This document shows positions 1-8,304 of a DNA stretch of 64,000 bases, one piece after another (positions within the stretch are counted from its first letter, which is position 1; every line of letters begins with the position of its first letter). A program made the position numbers and the translations under genes. The stretch is from JBGSIC01 sp041751875. GTDB taxonomy: Bacteria > Bdellovibrionota > FAC87 > UBA2466 > JACKAF01. Below the pieces are notes generated by a model that made no database searches, was not told where the DNA came from, and saw only the letters and a program-made list of their open reading frames with translations. The stretch spans positions 62,001 through 126,000 of the forward strand of contig JBGSIC010000004.1 in NCBI GenBank assembly GCA_041751875.1. The letters run 5' to 3'.

Positions 1-1
1 G

Positions 2-256
2 ATTCGGGAGCTAGAAGCCCATATTAAGGTGATTGGGGGAAACACCGTCATGATCAAAGAAGTCCTACGAATGGTCAAAGAAGGCTCAACGGACTTTCCA
101 GCGGAAGAGTTTCGCCTGCACCTCGTACAACATTTTTCTACTGCGACTGATCTTAGCGATGGCCATCGCAACGAGATCAATGAAAGAATTGAAATGCTGG
201 CTAAAACCTATTCTGACCTTCGCCAGGCCGATCCCATCTTGCCTACGGGACCTTGA
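2..256 (+). CDS. 3' end of an unrecognised gene (5' end outside window)
   Basis: An open frame runs from the first bases of the window to a TGA at 254-256, giving about 84 codons of a C-terminal region. A GTG at 29 and an ATG at 50 are possible internal starts, but the frame is open to the edge, so the gene most likely begins upstream. The visible protein is acidic and mostly helical (segment EVLRMVKEGSTDFPAEEF, then NEINERIEMLAKTY), with no signal peptide or membrane helix. I do not recognise a family. The stop lies one base from the stop of the convergent barrel gene at 257, with no room for a separate terminator. Confidence 0.55.
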   Translation: MRELEAHIKVIGGNTVMIKEVLRMVKEGSTDFPAEEFRLHLVQHFSTATDLSDGHRNEINERIEMLAKTYSDLRQADPILPTGP

Positions 257-1351
257 TTAAATTGGATTGAAGCCAATGATGGCTTGGACGGTGTACCACC
301 GACGGCCAGGCGCATCGGGCGCATCACCGTCGATCCATTGGTAGCTCGCAAAATGAATGCGAGTGTGAGGAAGAGCGCGGAAGCTAAGGCCGTATGTGTA
401 CGAACCCTGATAGTAACCCGCACGAATGCTAAAGGCTTTTAAGTTCATTTCCATTCCAAAATGCAGATGCTTGAATAGGAAATCATCTCCCAAAAAGTCT
501 CGCCAGTCCGCCAGAATATTAAAAGTCGAGTCTTTAGAAAGCTTGTAGTTAAATGCCGTCCCCAGGTTAAAAGTCATCGGCAAACTATCGGGTGCGTCAA
601 ATCCATCCAAGGATGTAAAGCTAGTTCCTGCGACGTTCTCGACCGTGGCTGCTATTTTCCAATCCACGTTTTTATCCTTTATGGGGACTCGGAGCAGAGC
701 TCCTGCGTTTAAACCAATTGCAAAGCCGTATCGTTGTTCATTTTCAAGTTGTGTGTAGACTGCGCTCAAAAAGTCATTCGGATCTACCAAACCCAGGTCT
801 GCTAATAACTGAGCTGGCGTTTTTGTGAGATCGATTGAGCTTCTCAAAAATGCCCGAACTGAGGCGCCAAAAGAGAGATCGGGGCCAACGGGTAAGCCTG
901 CTCCCACTATCGCGCCAAGATCGCCCACTGAGGTGATATCCACCTCAGACCCCGTGAGATTTTCAATCTTTAGATAGGCCTGCTCGCGCGCGTATAGGGA
1001 AAAAGCGGCGTTAGGAAAAACAAACGTGGGTGCCACACGCATGCGGGCGTACTGAATATCGGTACGTACAGCGTCATCGAAATCGCCCCCAAATATCGCA
1101 TCGGCGAAACGATTCATCGTATCTACCGAATCCACGCCCAACTCCAGGTCCGCGACGTGAAAGGCAAACTTCTTATTTCGTGCAAGACCTGCCGGGTTGT
1201 ACCATAGGGCATTCTCATCATCCACCAACCCCAGGAACGCATTACCCATTCCAAGTGTACGAATGCTTTCATACTCGGAACGCAACACTCGCGCATCGCT
1301 CGTTGCGGTCCAAAGAGTAAATAGCACAACTAATAGTAAGGCACTCTTCAT
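257..1351 (-). CDS. Outer-membrane barrel protein, PorV/TraF-like family (paralog 1)
   Basis: A 364-residue protein with an N-terminal signal peptide (hydrophobic residues 4-16, likely cleavage after SDA). About residues 33-57 carry LGMGNAFLGLVDDENALWYN followed by PAGLA, the pattern at the start of PorV/TraF-like and FadL-related outer-membrane barrels. The rest alternates polar and aromatic residues in strand-sized blocks, as expected for a barrel in the outer membrane. Its ATG directly follows the stop of the upstream paralog (TAAATG, no gap), so the two are surely co-transcribed and probably translationally coupled. Cargo or partner is unknown; family-level assignment only. Confidence 0.7.
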   Translation of the reverse strand: MKSALLLVVLFTLWTATSDARVLRSEYESIRTLGMGNAFLGLVDDENALWYNPAGLARNKKFAFHVADLELGVDSVDTMNRFADAIFGGDFDDAVRTDIQYARMRVAPTFVFPNAAFSLYAREQAYLKIENLTGSEVDITSVGDLGAIVGAGLPVGPDLSFGASVRAFLRSSIDLTKTPAQLLADLGLVDPNDFLSAVYTQLENEQRYGFAIGLNAGALLRVPIKDKNVDWKIAATVENVAGTSFTSLDGFDAPDSLPMTFNLGTAFNYKLSKDSTFNILADWRDFLGDDFLFKHLHFGMEMNLKAFSIRAGYYQGSYTYGLSFRALPHTRIHFASYQWIDGDAPDAPGRRWYTVQAIIGFNPI

Positions 1352-2443
1352 TTAGAAAAACCCAACTGTGTAACGCAGCATGATTCGCCGGTCTGCTTCC
1401 GCCAATGCCCCCGGTGCTTTGTCTTGCGCATAGGTCACCAACTCTAGGTTTCCGCCGGGTAGATTTAGCCCGACTCCGCCGCACGGATAGAGCTGATTTA
1501 GGCCTAGCCAAATATAAAATTTACGCTTTCGTTCCAGACTGAAAAGTTGCAAGCCCACGTGCAGACGTTTGGTGAAAGGAAGATCCGTTCGCTCCAAATG
1601 TTTCAGATCCACTGACAAACGAGTTTGCCAAATTCGAGAAAAACGCGGGTTAATCGAAAATCCTACGTCAAACGATCGTGCAATCGAATCAGGCGTACCC
1701 GTGGCTTGCGAGTTTAGGATGTTGGAGGAAGTGAAACTAGTGTTTAGCACGTCTCGGGCCACCACTCCGAGACTCGGTAGATACTTCATCGGCAAGGTCA
1801 CCATGAGTCCCACGTCGATCCCAAACCCTATGCCTTCTCGGCTGTTGGCCGCAACGTCATCTTCTGTCGCGAGGATGCCGTGCGCAAACTCGCCTTTTAG
1901 TTCGTCACGAATGAGAAATTTCCCAGCGACCCCAAGCTTCACAAGATTGCCTGCCATGTTGCGCGCGAAGCCGACAGTCAGTCCCATATCAGTATGCGAC
2001 TTGACGTCCACGTTCCCTCCGTCTGAAAGGGCGGCGGTTTCATGATTAGCTAGAACGGAAAGAGAAAAGCCACGCAGGGCAATGGAAGGAAGTGCGGTGT
2101 AACGAAGGTAGCTATAGGTGCCGGGGCTCGTTTGCAGGTCGCCCAAAAAAGCAGCGACATCGATTTTTCTTAACGAAACCATCTGCCCAAGGGCGGCAAA
2201 GTTTGCGGCGCTTTCCAGCGCAATCGCGTTGAGCTCCATCCGATTTTTGGGCATCTTGGCCAAACCGGCGGGGTTATAGTAATTGGAGAGATAGCCGGAG
2301 GCGTCGGCAACCATGGCGTTCCCCATGGCCAAAGCCTGCGGCGCGTTATAGACTGCAAACAACTCGTCGAGAGCATAGACGGGGGAGGCGATTATTCCGC
2401 AAAGTAGGAACAAATTTACGAATTTTGATCTAGGACTCAGCAT
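1352..2443 (-). CDS. Outer-membrane barrel protein, PorV/TraF-like family (paralog 2)
   Basis: A 363-residue protein with a signal peptide (residues 1-24, cleavage near VYA-LD). It has the same early motif as its downstream neighbour: ALAMGNAMVADASGYLSNYY then NPAGLA. It ends in two phenylalanines, a typical Bam-recognised barrel C-terminus. It is the first gene of the two-gene leftward unit, and its stop touches the ATG of paralog 1. A divergent gene starts only about 40 nt away on the other strand, so both promoters must lie in or overlap 2444-2485. Substrate unknown. The two proteins look like an old tandem duplication, since only the N-terminal motif and overall plan are obviously alike. 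Confidence 0.7.
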   Translation of the reverse strand: MLSPRSKFVNLFLLCGIIASPVYALDELFAVYNAPQALAMGNAMVADASGYLSNYYNPAGLAKMPKNRMELNAIALESAANFAALGQMVSLRKIDVAAFLGDLQTSPGTYSYLRYTALPSIALRGFSLSVLANHETAALSDGGNVDVKSHTDMGLTVGFARNMAGNLVKLGVAGKFLIRDELKGEFAHGILATEDDVAANSREGIGFGIDVGLMVTLPMKYLPSLGVVARDVLNTSFTSSNILNSQATGTPDSIARSFDVGFSINPRFSRIWQTRLSVDLKHLERTDLPFTKRLHVGLQLFSLERKRKFYIWLGLNQLYPCGGVGLNLPGGNLELVTYAQDKAPGALAEADRRIMLRYTVGFF

Positions 2444-2485
2444 AGTGCGCGCTCACTGCCCCGCCATTTTTTTGACACACCCTAC

Positions 2486-3628
2486 TTGTCTATTTCGGCG
2501 GACCGGGTCGAAATCTTGTGGGGCGGCGCGTTGACTCTCCAGCCATCACGAGAGGTCCCTGTTGAGTCGCAGTTCCGATCTTCTGATCTGCCGCTCGCCC
2601 GTTGGGCGACTCCCATACTGCGGTTCCTCAAAACAGCAGAGGTACTCTTTTTCAAAGGTCTGCAGTTCTTGGCCATTTTTCGTCCGCGCAAATCGATCTT
2701 GGGATTGCCTTCTATCGCCACGTCGCAGTTCACCCTATTTCAAGCTCTGGTGAACAATGGAACGCAGGAGGAAGTTTTAGGATTTCGCCCGCGAAGGCTG
2801 CTTCATCGAATTCTCAAAGGTATCCCTGATGTGGAAATGTTTGAACACGTTGAGTTCACCCTTTCCTACGGGCCTCACGCGATGCACACCGTTGTGGGAA
2901 GTACTGACACGCGCGGCTTTATCCACTTACAAGTCCCTTTCGAAATTCCTCGCAATGTTCCCGACACGGCCTGGTTGCGTATGCGACCGCTCGGAGTAGA
3001 TACCTTGTTGGGCCGTATCCAGCTCGGCGATTACGAAGTGGTCAGCACACCCATTTTCTTTCTCACGCCACGCGTGAAGTGGGTCGTAGTCTCTGATATC
3101 GACGATACAATCAAGGATAGTAATATTGCCGAGACGACTTCGCTTAAGAGCATTTTGCAGGGACTCTTTCGTGGAAACTTCTACACCTACGCGCCGATTG
3201 TGGGCATGGCTAAGCTTTACAAGGAACTCATTGCAAGAGGCAGTCTCATTGTTTATCTCACGAGCACGCCCTACCAGCTCGGGCCCTTCTTACTGAAGTT
3301 TTTGCGTGACTGTGGATTTCCTGAGGGTCCCGTTTTTTTGCGATGGTTGGGTTACGGTCGCGTTCGTCACAAGTGGCGAAGCCTGTTGCGGTTGATTGAG
3401 AGTCTAGGAGAAGAGCAACAATGCCTGCTGATTGGTGATAGCGGAGAGAAGGATCTTCATATTTATCGCCGTCTCTGCGACCATCCCCGTCTTGGAAAAA
3501 AAGTATCGAAGATTCTCATTCGTCACGTGCCTGGAACTCCTGTTCAGAGTCCCATCAATGACAAAGAAGTTTTTTATAACCGCATAGAAGAACTTGCTGA
3601 ACATTTGCACGCCATCGTGGGACCGTAG
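2486..3628 (+). CDS. App1-type phosphatidate phosphatase-like protein (DUF2183, HAD fold)
   Basis: A 380-residue protein. From about residue 198 it has the App1/DUF2183 catalytic region: hydrophobic strand plus SDIDDTIKDSN (the HAD DxDxT nucleophile motif), then YAPIVGMAKLYKEL, VYLTSTPYQLGPFLLKFL (motif II region) and LLIGDSGEKDLHIY (motif III/IV region with acidic Mg ligands). In yeast App1 the domain dephosphorylates phosphatidate; bacterial homologues are mostly uncharacterised. The N-terminal 190 residues are the accessory domain usual in this family. No ATG occurs before residue 112, so the TTG at 2486 is taken as the start; the exact N-terminus is uncertain. No signal peptide is evident. 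Confidence 0.75.
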   Translation: MSISADRVEILWGGALTLQPSREVPVESQFRSSDLPLARWATPILRFLKTAEVLFFKGLQFLAIFRPRKSILGLPSIATSQFTLFQALVNNGTQEEVLGFRPRRLLHRILKGIPDVEMFEHVEFTLSYGPHAMHTVVGSTDTRGFIHLQVPFEIPRNVPDTAWLRMRPLGVDTLLGRIQLGDYEVVSTPIFFLTPRVKWVVVSDIDDTIKDSNIAETTSLKSILQGLFRGNFYTYAPIVGMAKLYKELIARGSLIVYLTSTPYQLGPFLLKFLRDCGFPEGPVFLRWLGYGRVRHKWRSLLRLIESLGEEQQCLLIGDSGEKDLHIYRRLCDHPRLGKKVSKILIRHVPGTPVQSPINDKEVFYNRIEELAEHLHAIVGP

Positions 3629-3672
3629 AGACGTGGTAAAATAAAGCCGCACCTTTTCTCAAGGAAACATTC

Positions 3673-4407
3673 ATGAAACGCTTTCTCATCTTGACCGCAT
3701 TGCTCACGCTTCCCAAAATGAGTTCCGCTTTAACGACGGCTTACGTCAGTTTTGAACAACCCGCGGGATGGGAATGTGAACTCTCAAGTGGGGTTTGGAT
3801 TTGTCAGAGCAACCAAGAAGGAGACAGGAAAGAGTCGGTACTTCTTTCCATCGCTTCACAAGCCACGCAGTGGGACTCCCTGGACAACTATGAAACTTAC
3901 TTGAAAAAGCCTCGAGAAATTCAAGATGACACAGGTCGCAAGGTCACCTCAACTGTAACTTACGCGCGGCGCCGCGACATCAACGGACATCCGTGGATTG
4001 ATTCATTGCAGAAAAATTCCGAGTTGCCAGGGTTTTGGGCCCGTTACCTGGCGACCATCAAGGAAACCAAGACCACGAAGCTAGCCATTCTCATCACCTA
4101 CATCATTTCCGACGAAAAATATGCCAAGCTCGCCCCGCAGTTTGAGCGCTTGGTTGCCTCTCTGAAGCCCCGCGCCGATTTCGATGCCACTGTCGCCTCC
4201 AAGCAGGGCAGCAATCAAATTCTGCCCGGCTCCACCGTGATGGGACAGATGCAAGACAGCATCCGCTCGCGCCTAGCTCCCCGCCCCCAGCTCGCGACAG
4301 ACGGCCAAGTCACCGTGACGGAAGAAGGCTCCCACTGGGGCCTGATTGTGGCTCTCCTTTTAGGTGCCATTGGTTATGTCATTTGGCGTCGTAAGAAAAA
4401 GAACTGA
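3673..4407 (+). CDS. Secreted protein with C-terminal membrane anchor, unknown function
   Basis: A 244-residue protein with a signal peptide (about residues 1-19, cleavage after SSA), an exported domain of about 180 residues, a low-complexity linker, and a C-terminal helix (about 222-239, LIVALLLGAIGYVIW) followed by a basic tail RRKKKN. This predicts a periplasmic domain held in the inner membrane, with the tail in the cytoplasm. The start is supported by AAGGAAA about 6 nt upstream of the ATG. The tail resembles a sortase-type anchor but there is no LPxTG. I recognise no domain. It follows the App1-like gene by 44 nt on the same strand and may be co-transcribed with it. Confidence 0.6.
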   Translation: MKRFLILTALLTLPKMSSALTTAYVSFEQPAGWECELSSGVWICQSNQEGDRKESVLLSIASQATQWDSLDNYETYLKKPREIQDDTGRKVTSTVTYARRRDINGHPWIDSLQKNSELPGFWARYLATIKETKTTKLAILITYIISDEKYAKLAPQFERLVASLKPRADFDATVASKQGSNQILPGSTVMGQMQDSIRSRLAPRPQLATDGQVTVTEEGSHWGLIVALLLGAIGYVIWRRKKKN

Positions 4408-4464
4408 TCAATGCTAGACACACCGCTTCTACGCCCTTTTTCTCTGAAACGGGTGTAAACTTAA

Positions 4465-4503
4465 GTATCTAATCTCAGATACAAAAGCCTCAGTTTCCGG
4501 CTT
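4465..4503 (+). other. Two small inverted repeats upstream of the polymerase gene
   Basis: In the 143-nt gap before the polymerase-like gene, GTATCT (4465-4470) pairs with AGATAC (4477-4482), and AAGCC (4485-4489) pairs with GGCTT (4499-4503). Neither is followed by a T-run, so they are weak as terminators. They could be an operator or leader structure; inference only. Confidence 0.25.
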
Positions 4504-4550
4504 AAGAAAACTCTCTTTTCCCTAGATCAGTAATTCATCACGGAGCGATC

Positions 4551-6014
4551 ATGTCTCAATCGGCTGGGCAAGATGCCTTACCCATTCTTAATACGCGTTC
4601 CATCCTTGCCATTTTGTTTCTTTGTATGGGGTTCAGTTACCTGTCTCTACATTTTTCAGAAACAGAGCAAGGAATTTGGCCGATTCTTTTTCTGATTCTC
4701 ATTCAGCTCACCCCAATTCTCCTAGCCGTTACCACCGGACGAATAAACTTCATCGCGCTGGTAATGCTCAACGAACTGGTTTCGTACTCTCTCGCCAAGC
4801 TCAATCAGCTTTTTAACATTTACAAAGTTTCTGCGATCTACCCCGAAGCTCTCATAGCGGTTCGCGAGCTCACCATCTGTTCGATGTTGATCCTAGCGAG
4901 TTATTACCTATTCCGTTATCTCCTTATTCGCCATGATACGACCGCAGAGTTCAAGCAGCTCAATCTGCCCAACAAGATGCTCCACTACGTGGGGCTTCTC
5001 TGTGCAACCCATATTTATCTTTCCACCATTGTACCGAAATCCACCGTCACCCTGCTCCTCGTGTTTTATCTCATAGGACTTGTACTTCTGTTCTCCTCGA
5101 CAGCAACGCAGGCCCCGCGGCTTCTGATGTTTTATCGCATTCTGGCTCTCGCCAGCGCCGCGAACACTTTCCTTAAGTGGGGAACGCTTTCCTTGGTGGG
5201 TAGCATCGGTAGTATTTTGTTTATCTTGCTATTTCTCCATCGCAAACGAATCAACATATTTTTGATCGTGACACTGGTAACGGCGTTCTGCGTTCTTCAG
5301 CCGGTCAAGGGTCACTACCGACGATTCCTCCGCTATTCACCCGACTTAAGCGTGGTCAAGAAAGTGGAAGTGCTCTATGCGCTGATCGCCTGGAAGTATT
5401 TTGATGCTCAAGTGGATGAAGACACGATCGAACGCGCGGGTATCGATGTGGTCACCGCCAAAGCGATAGAAGAGGGGTATGAAGAGGAAGAGGTGGACCG
5501 CGCCGACAACACGGAAACTCTCGCGCGTGGTTTTGCGCGTATCGGCGATGACTCACTGGAACGCGTGTTGGCCTGGACACCAGAAAAAGTTCCTTTCTGG
5601 AACGGTGAAAGCTACAAGAACGTTCCGTACATGTTTATTCCACGCTTCTTGTGGCCGGACAAACCGGAATGGAAGTTCTGGAACGAGTTTGGTCGAACTT
5701 ACGGCTTTTTAAGTAGTGATGACTATCAAACCAGCGTGGGTATTGGTTATCTCGGTGAAGCTTACATGAACTTCGGCTATCTAGGCATGTACGCCTGCGC
5801 GATGTTTATGGGCCTGCTCATCGTCTTCGTTGAGAAACTCTCGTTCACCTTCCTTGGTGGAAACTACATGGTAACGTTTATATGTTTCGTTACTACGGTT
5901 GCTACTTCGCACCGAAGTATGGGTCCGATTCTCAACTCGATCTTCCTCACGATTGTCGCCTTGGCGCTCATCCGGCCCGTGCTAATGAGATTACGCAAAC
6001 AGTCCCCTGCATAG
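4551..6014 (+). CDS. O-antigen polymerase-like (Wzy-type) membrane protein
   Basis: A 487-residue multi-pass protein with roughly eleven hydrophobic helices. A large hydrophilic loop lies at about residues 270-375, the long periplasmic loop seen in Wzy-type polysaccharide polymerases. After it comes VPYMFIPRFLWPDKP, then YQTSVGIGYLGEAYMNFGYL and a glycine-rich helix; the FIPR-x-LWP-x-KP followed by GEAYxNFG pattern is characteristic of the O-antigen polymerase family. The predicted role is joining lipid-linked repeat units at the periplasmic face of the inner membrane. The start has a GGAG-like site (CGGAGCGATC) before the ATG at 4551. No wzx or ligase gene is adjacent, so the polymer is unknown. 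Confidence 0.7.
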   Translation: MSQSAGQDALPILNTRSILAILFLCMGFSYLSLHFSETEQGIWPILFLILIQLTPILLAVTTGRINFIALVMLNELVSYSLAKLNQLFNIYKVSAIYPEALIAVRELTICSMLILASYYLFRYLLIRHDTTAEFKQLNLPNKMLHYVGLLCATHIYLSTIVPKSTVTLLLVFYLIGLVLLFSSTATQAPRLLMFYRILALASAANTFLKWGTLSLVGSIGSILFILLFLHRKRINIFLIVTLVTAFCVLQPVKGHYRRFLRYSPDLSVVKKVEVLYALIAWKYFDAQVDEDTIERAGIDVVTAKAIEEGYEEEEVDRADNTETLARGFARIGDDSLERVLAWTPEKVPFWNGESYKNVPYMFIPRFLWPDKPEWKFWNEFGRTYGFLSSDDYQTSVGIGYLGEAYMNFGYLGMYACAMFMGLLIVFVEKLSFTFLGGNYMVTFICFVTTVATSHRSMGPILNSIFLTIVALALIRPVLMRLRKQSPA

Positions 6015-6037
6015 TAAAGCAACGGTAGTTAGTTGTA

Positions 6038-6694
6038 CTATTGACTCGGGCGCCTTTGCCGCAGAACACGAGTAGAAGGCGGCAAACGTAATACAAAACT
6101 AACAAAGCGTTTCCCGCTCTCTTCAATTTCATTCCAATGCATACTTGGCTCGCCTCCCACAGGCCAATCGGAAACGATCAAGCGCGGAAGTGCTGCCACC
6201 ATCTTCATGGTTCCGATTCCTCTGATGCCTCGCTCGTTGTTTCGTTCTGAATCTGGAACAGCCTCGGGCACACTCCTTGGGGTAAACACTTTTCCCGCCA
6301 AAGAAACTGGCAACGGTCGTAGACGGGCATTCCTTATTTCTATCTCGATCCAGCCATCTGGAGTCTGAGTCACTTGGTAAGAAACGTTTGATCCTGCACC
6401 ATTTGAGCCGTGGCCTGCCGCATTTTCAAATGCAAACTCTAGCAGTCCATTGAGGGGGTCCGGTTGGATGTGGGGGTGCTCTTTTACAATAATCGATGAC
6501 ACCTGCTGTGCACTTTTTTTTACCTCCCCAATGTATTGGTACCAGCCCTCAGGAAATAAAGAGCTCATTCTTTCTAAAAGAAACTTACAAGGCTGCCCAT
6601 AGAGCAAGGTGCCCCAGCTGAGAACTACAATAAGAAGTTTCAACTTGATTCTCTTATTTTGCGTTCGGCGTCGGCTTAGCGTCTGGTTCTTCAT
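6038..6694 (-). CDS. Membrane-tethered or exported protein with degenerate GHKL (HATPase) fold
   Basis: A 218-residue protein with a basic N-terminus and one hydrophobic segment (about 18-33, KLLIVVLSWGTLLYG). From about residue 83 it follows a GHKL ATPase plan: LLEFAFENAAGHGSN resembles the N-box, WIEIEIRNARLRP sits where the DxGxG loop should be but lacks the Asp and glycines, and RGIRGIGTMKMVAALP matches the glycine-rich lid. No phospho-acceptor domain is present. The ATG at 6694 lies 41 nt inside the end of the upstream tolC-like gene; a TTG at 6643, preceded by AAGAGA just after that stop, would also give a signal-like N-terminus and may be the true start. An ATPase activity is doubtful with the G1 loop lost. 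Confidence 0.55.
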   Translation of the reverse strand: MKNQTLSRRRTQNKRIKLKLLIVVLSWGTLLYGQPCKFLLERMSSLFPEGWYQYIGEVKKSAQQVSSIIVKEHPHIQPDPLNGLLEFAFENAAGHGSNGAGSNVSYQVTQTPDGWIEIEIRNARLRPLPVSLAGKVFTPRSVPEAVPDSERNNERGIRGIGTMKMVAALPRLIVSDWPVGGEPSMHWNEIEESGKRFVSFVLRLPPSTRVLRQRRPSQ

Positions 6695-8096
6695 CCGTGT
6701 TATTATTTACTCGGCCCGTAACGGCGGGCTGCGCTTCGGCTGATTGAGAGACCGCTCCGTACCGAAGATCCGTCACTTCGCCGCCGATGGCGTGACTGAG
6801 ATTAGCGAGGGCCATATTATGTGCAAAAACTGTCTCGATGTAGTTCTTCTTTGCTAAACTATCGCCTTCTAGGGAATCCATCAGATCACGGGCCTTCGCA
6901 ATCCCTAACGTCCATCCGGACGCGTTGGACATGAACCACTTGTGGGCGGTCTTCTGACGGCGCTTAGCAATTTCCAGTCCCTCAATCGTTTTTTCCACTT
7001 CCCAGTAGGCTTTCTTCACTTGCAGATCAATTCCTGGAACCGCGTACATTTCCTTTGCTTTCAACTTCATCCGTTGTGCTTCTTCTTCCGCTGCTTCAGC
7101 CGCGTGACGCGCGAATTCCAAATCGAGTTTAAAGCCTACACCGGCACCACCGAGGATCCGGTTGAAGGGATCGTTCAGAAAGATGGAGGGCTGTTTGTTG
7201 GCCATGTCCGTCCAAGCAAATCCTAGCTGTCCTCCAAAGAAAAACGAAGGATAGCTCTGAGCGCGTTTCGCATCTCTCAAGGAGGCTCGCGCGGCTTGAC
7301 CTGCCTCCAAAGCCTTAAACTCAGGTCGCTGTCGACGAGCGGCATCCAAATATTCTTCCATCGATTTCTTTTCGAAAGACTCGGCCTTCAATTTTTTTTG
7401 AGGTAGCTCAGTAAAGTTCGCTCCAGAAATCCAGGCGATAGCTTTTTCAGCCGTTTTTCTTCCCGCGATGGCCTGTAGTCGTAGCTGGCGGATATTGTCG
7501 ACTTCGGTCTTAAGCTGATAAACATCGTTGAGCGAAACCTTCGAGCCCTTCTTATTCATCTTCTTGTCGGAGTCTTTTTCCGCTTCTTCTAAAATTTCCA
7601 GCACCGAGTCCACCAGCTTTTCTAAACCCACCGCCATCAGGTACTGATAATAGAGTTCCTTTGTGCGAAGAATGACTTCCGAGCGCTTCATTTTGGCTAG
7701 TTCTTGATTGGCCGTAATTTGGTTGTCCGCGGCATTTTTGTAGCCACCGATTTGGCCGAAAGTGTAAAGCGGAAGGGCGAACTGAATAGAGCCCGTAACA
7801 AACGGTCCCCACTTTCCTGTATCCGTGTTGGAAACCGTATGATCTCCCTGAATTTCCGGCAGAGGCGCACCAATCACTGTGGCTGAACCCATCGGCCAAG
7901 CTGCCGCGCTGGCACGATCCTTTTGGGCAACCGCGATCGCGACATCTTGTTCGACTTCCTTAATTTCGCCGTTCTTCTGGAGGGCACTCGAAATCAAGTC
8001 TTCCAAACCCATTTCCGTGGGACTTGCCTGGGCGGCGCACACAAGGCCACCTATTAATAGGAGGGACAATCGTGAAATGGAGGAAAGTCGAATCAT
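6654..8096 (-). CDS. TolC-family outer-membrane efflux/secretion protein
   Basis: A 480-residue protein with a signal peptide (about 1-24, AQA-S) and the two-fold OEP layout of TolC proteins: long amphipathic helices rich in Lys, Glu and Ala (about 30-75, 125-235, 255-280, 320-440) broken by strand segments such as GPFVTGSIQFALPLYTFGQI (about 95-115) and SYPSFFFGGQLGFAW. Trimers of this family form the outer-membrane channel of tripartite pumps and type I secretion. No membrane-fusion protein or pump gene is adjacent, so the partner must be encoded elsewhere. The C-terminus is an acidic/proline tail. The gene overlaps the downstream GHKL-like gene by 41 nt. Confidence 0.85.
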   Translation of the reverse strand: MIRLSSISRLSLLLIGGLVCAAQASPTEMGLEDLISSALQKNGEIKEVEQDVAIAVAQKDRASAAAWPMGSATVIGAPLPEIQGDHTVSNTDTGKWGPFVTGSIQFALPLYTFGQIGGYKNAADNQITANQELAKMKRSEVILRTKELYYQYLMAVGLEKLVDSVLEILEEAEKDSDKKMNKKGSKVSLNDVYQLKTEVDNIRQLRLQAIAGRKTAEKAIAWISGANFTELPQKKLKAESFEKKSMEEYLDAARRQRPEFKALEAGQAARASLRDAKRAQSYPSFFFGGQLGFAWTDMANKQPSIFLNDPFNRILGGAGVGFKLDLEFARHAAEAAEEEAQRMKLKAKEMYAVPGIDLQVKKAYWEVEKTIEGLEIAKRRQKTAHKWFMSNASGWTLGIAKARDLMDSLEGDSLAKKNYIETVFAHNMALANLSHAIGGEVTDLRYGAVSQSAEAQPAVTGRVNNNTDEEPDAKPTPNAK

Positions 8097-8304
8097 TTAA
8101 GCGATCTCAAGAGCGTATCGGCCTCTTTTGCCCCGGACTTTCGTGCCCAGAGCGCGCCTAAAGCTAACATAAAAGAGCGACTCGGTGCAAAAAGGTGAGC
8201 TAATACGACGAAAGAACCGGCGAAATTGCCCTTAGTTGAAGGGAGAAGATGGTACTTTTTGCCCTCCTCTTTTCGCTCTTGATGAGGGGTGTTAAACCCA
8301 AGGG

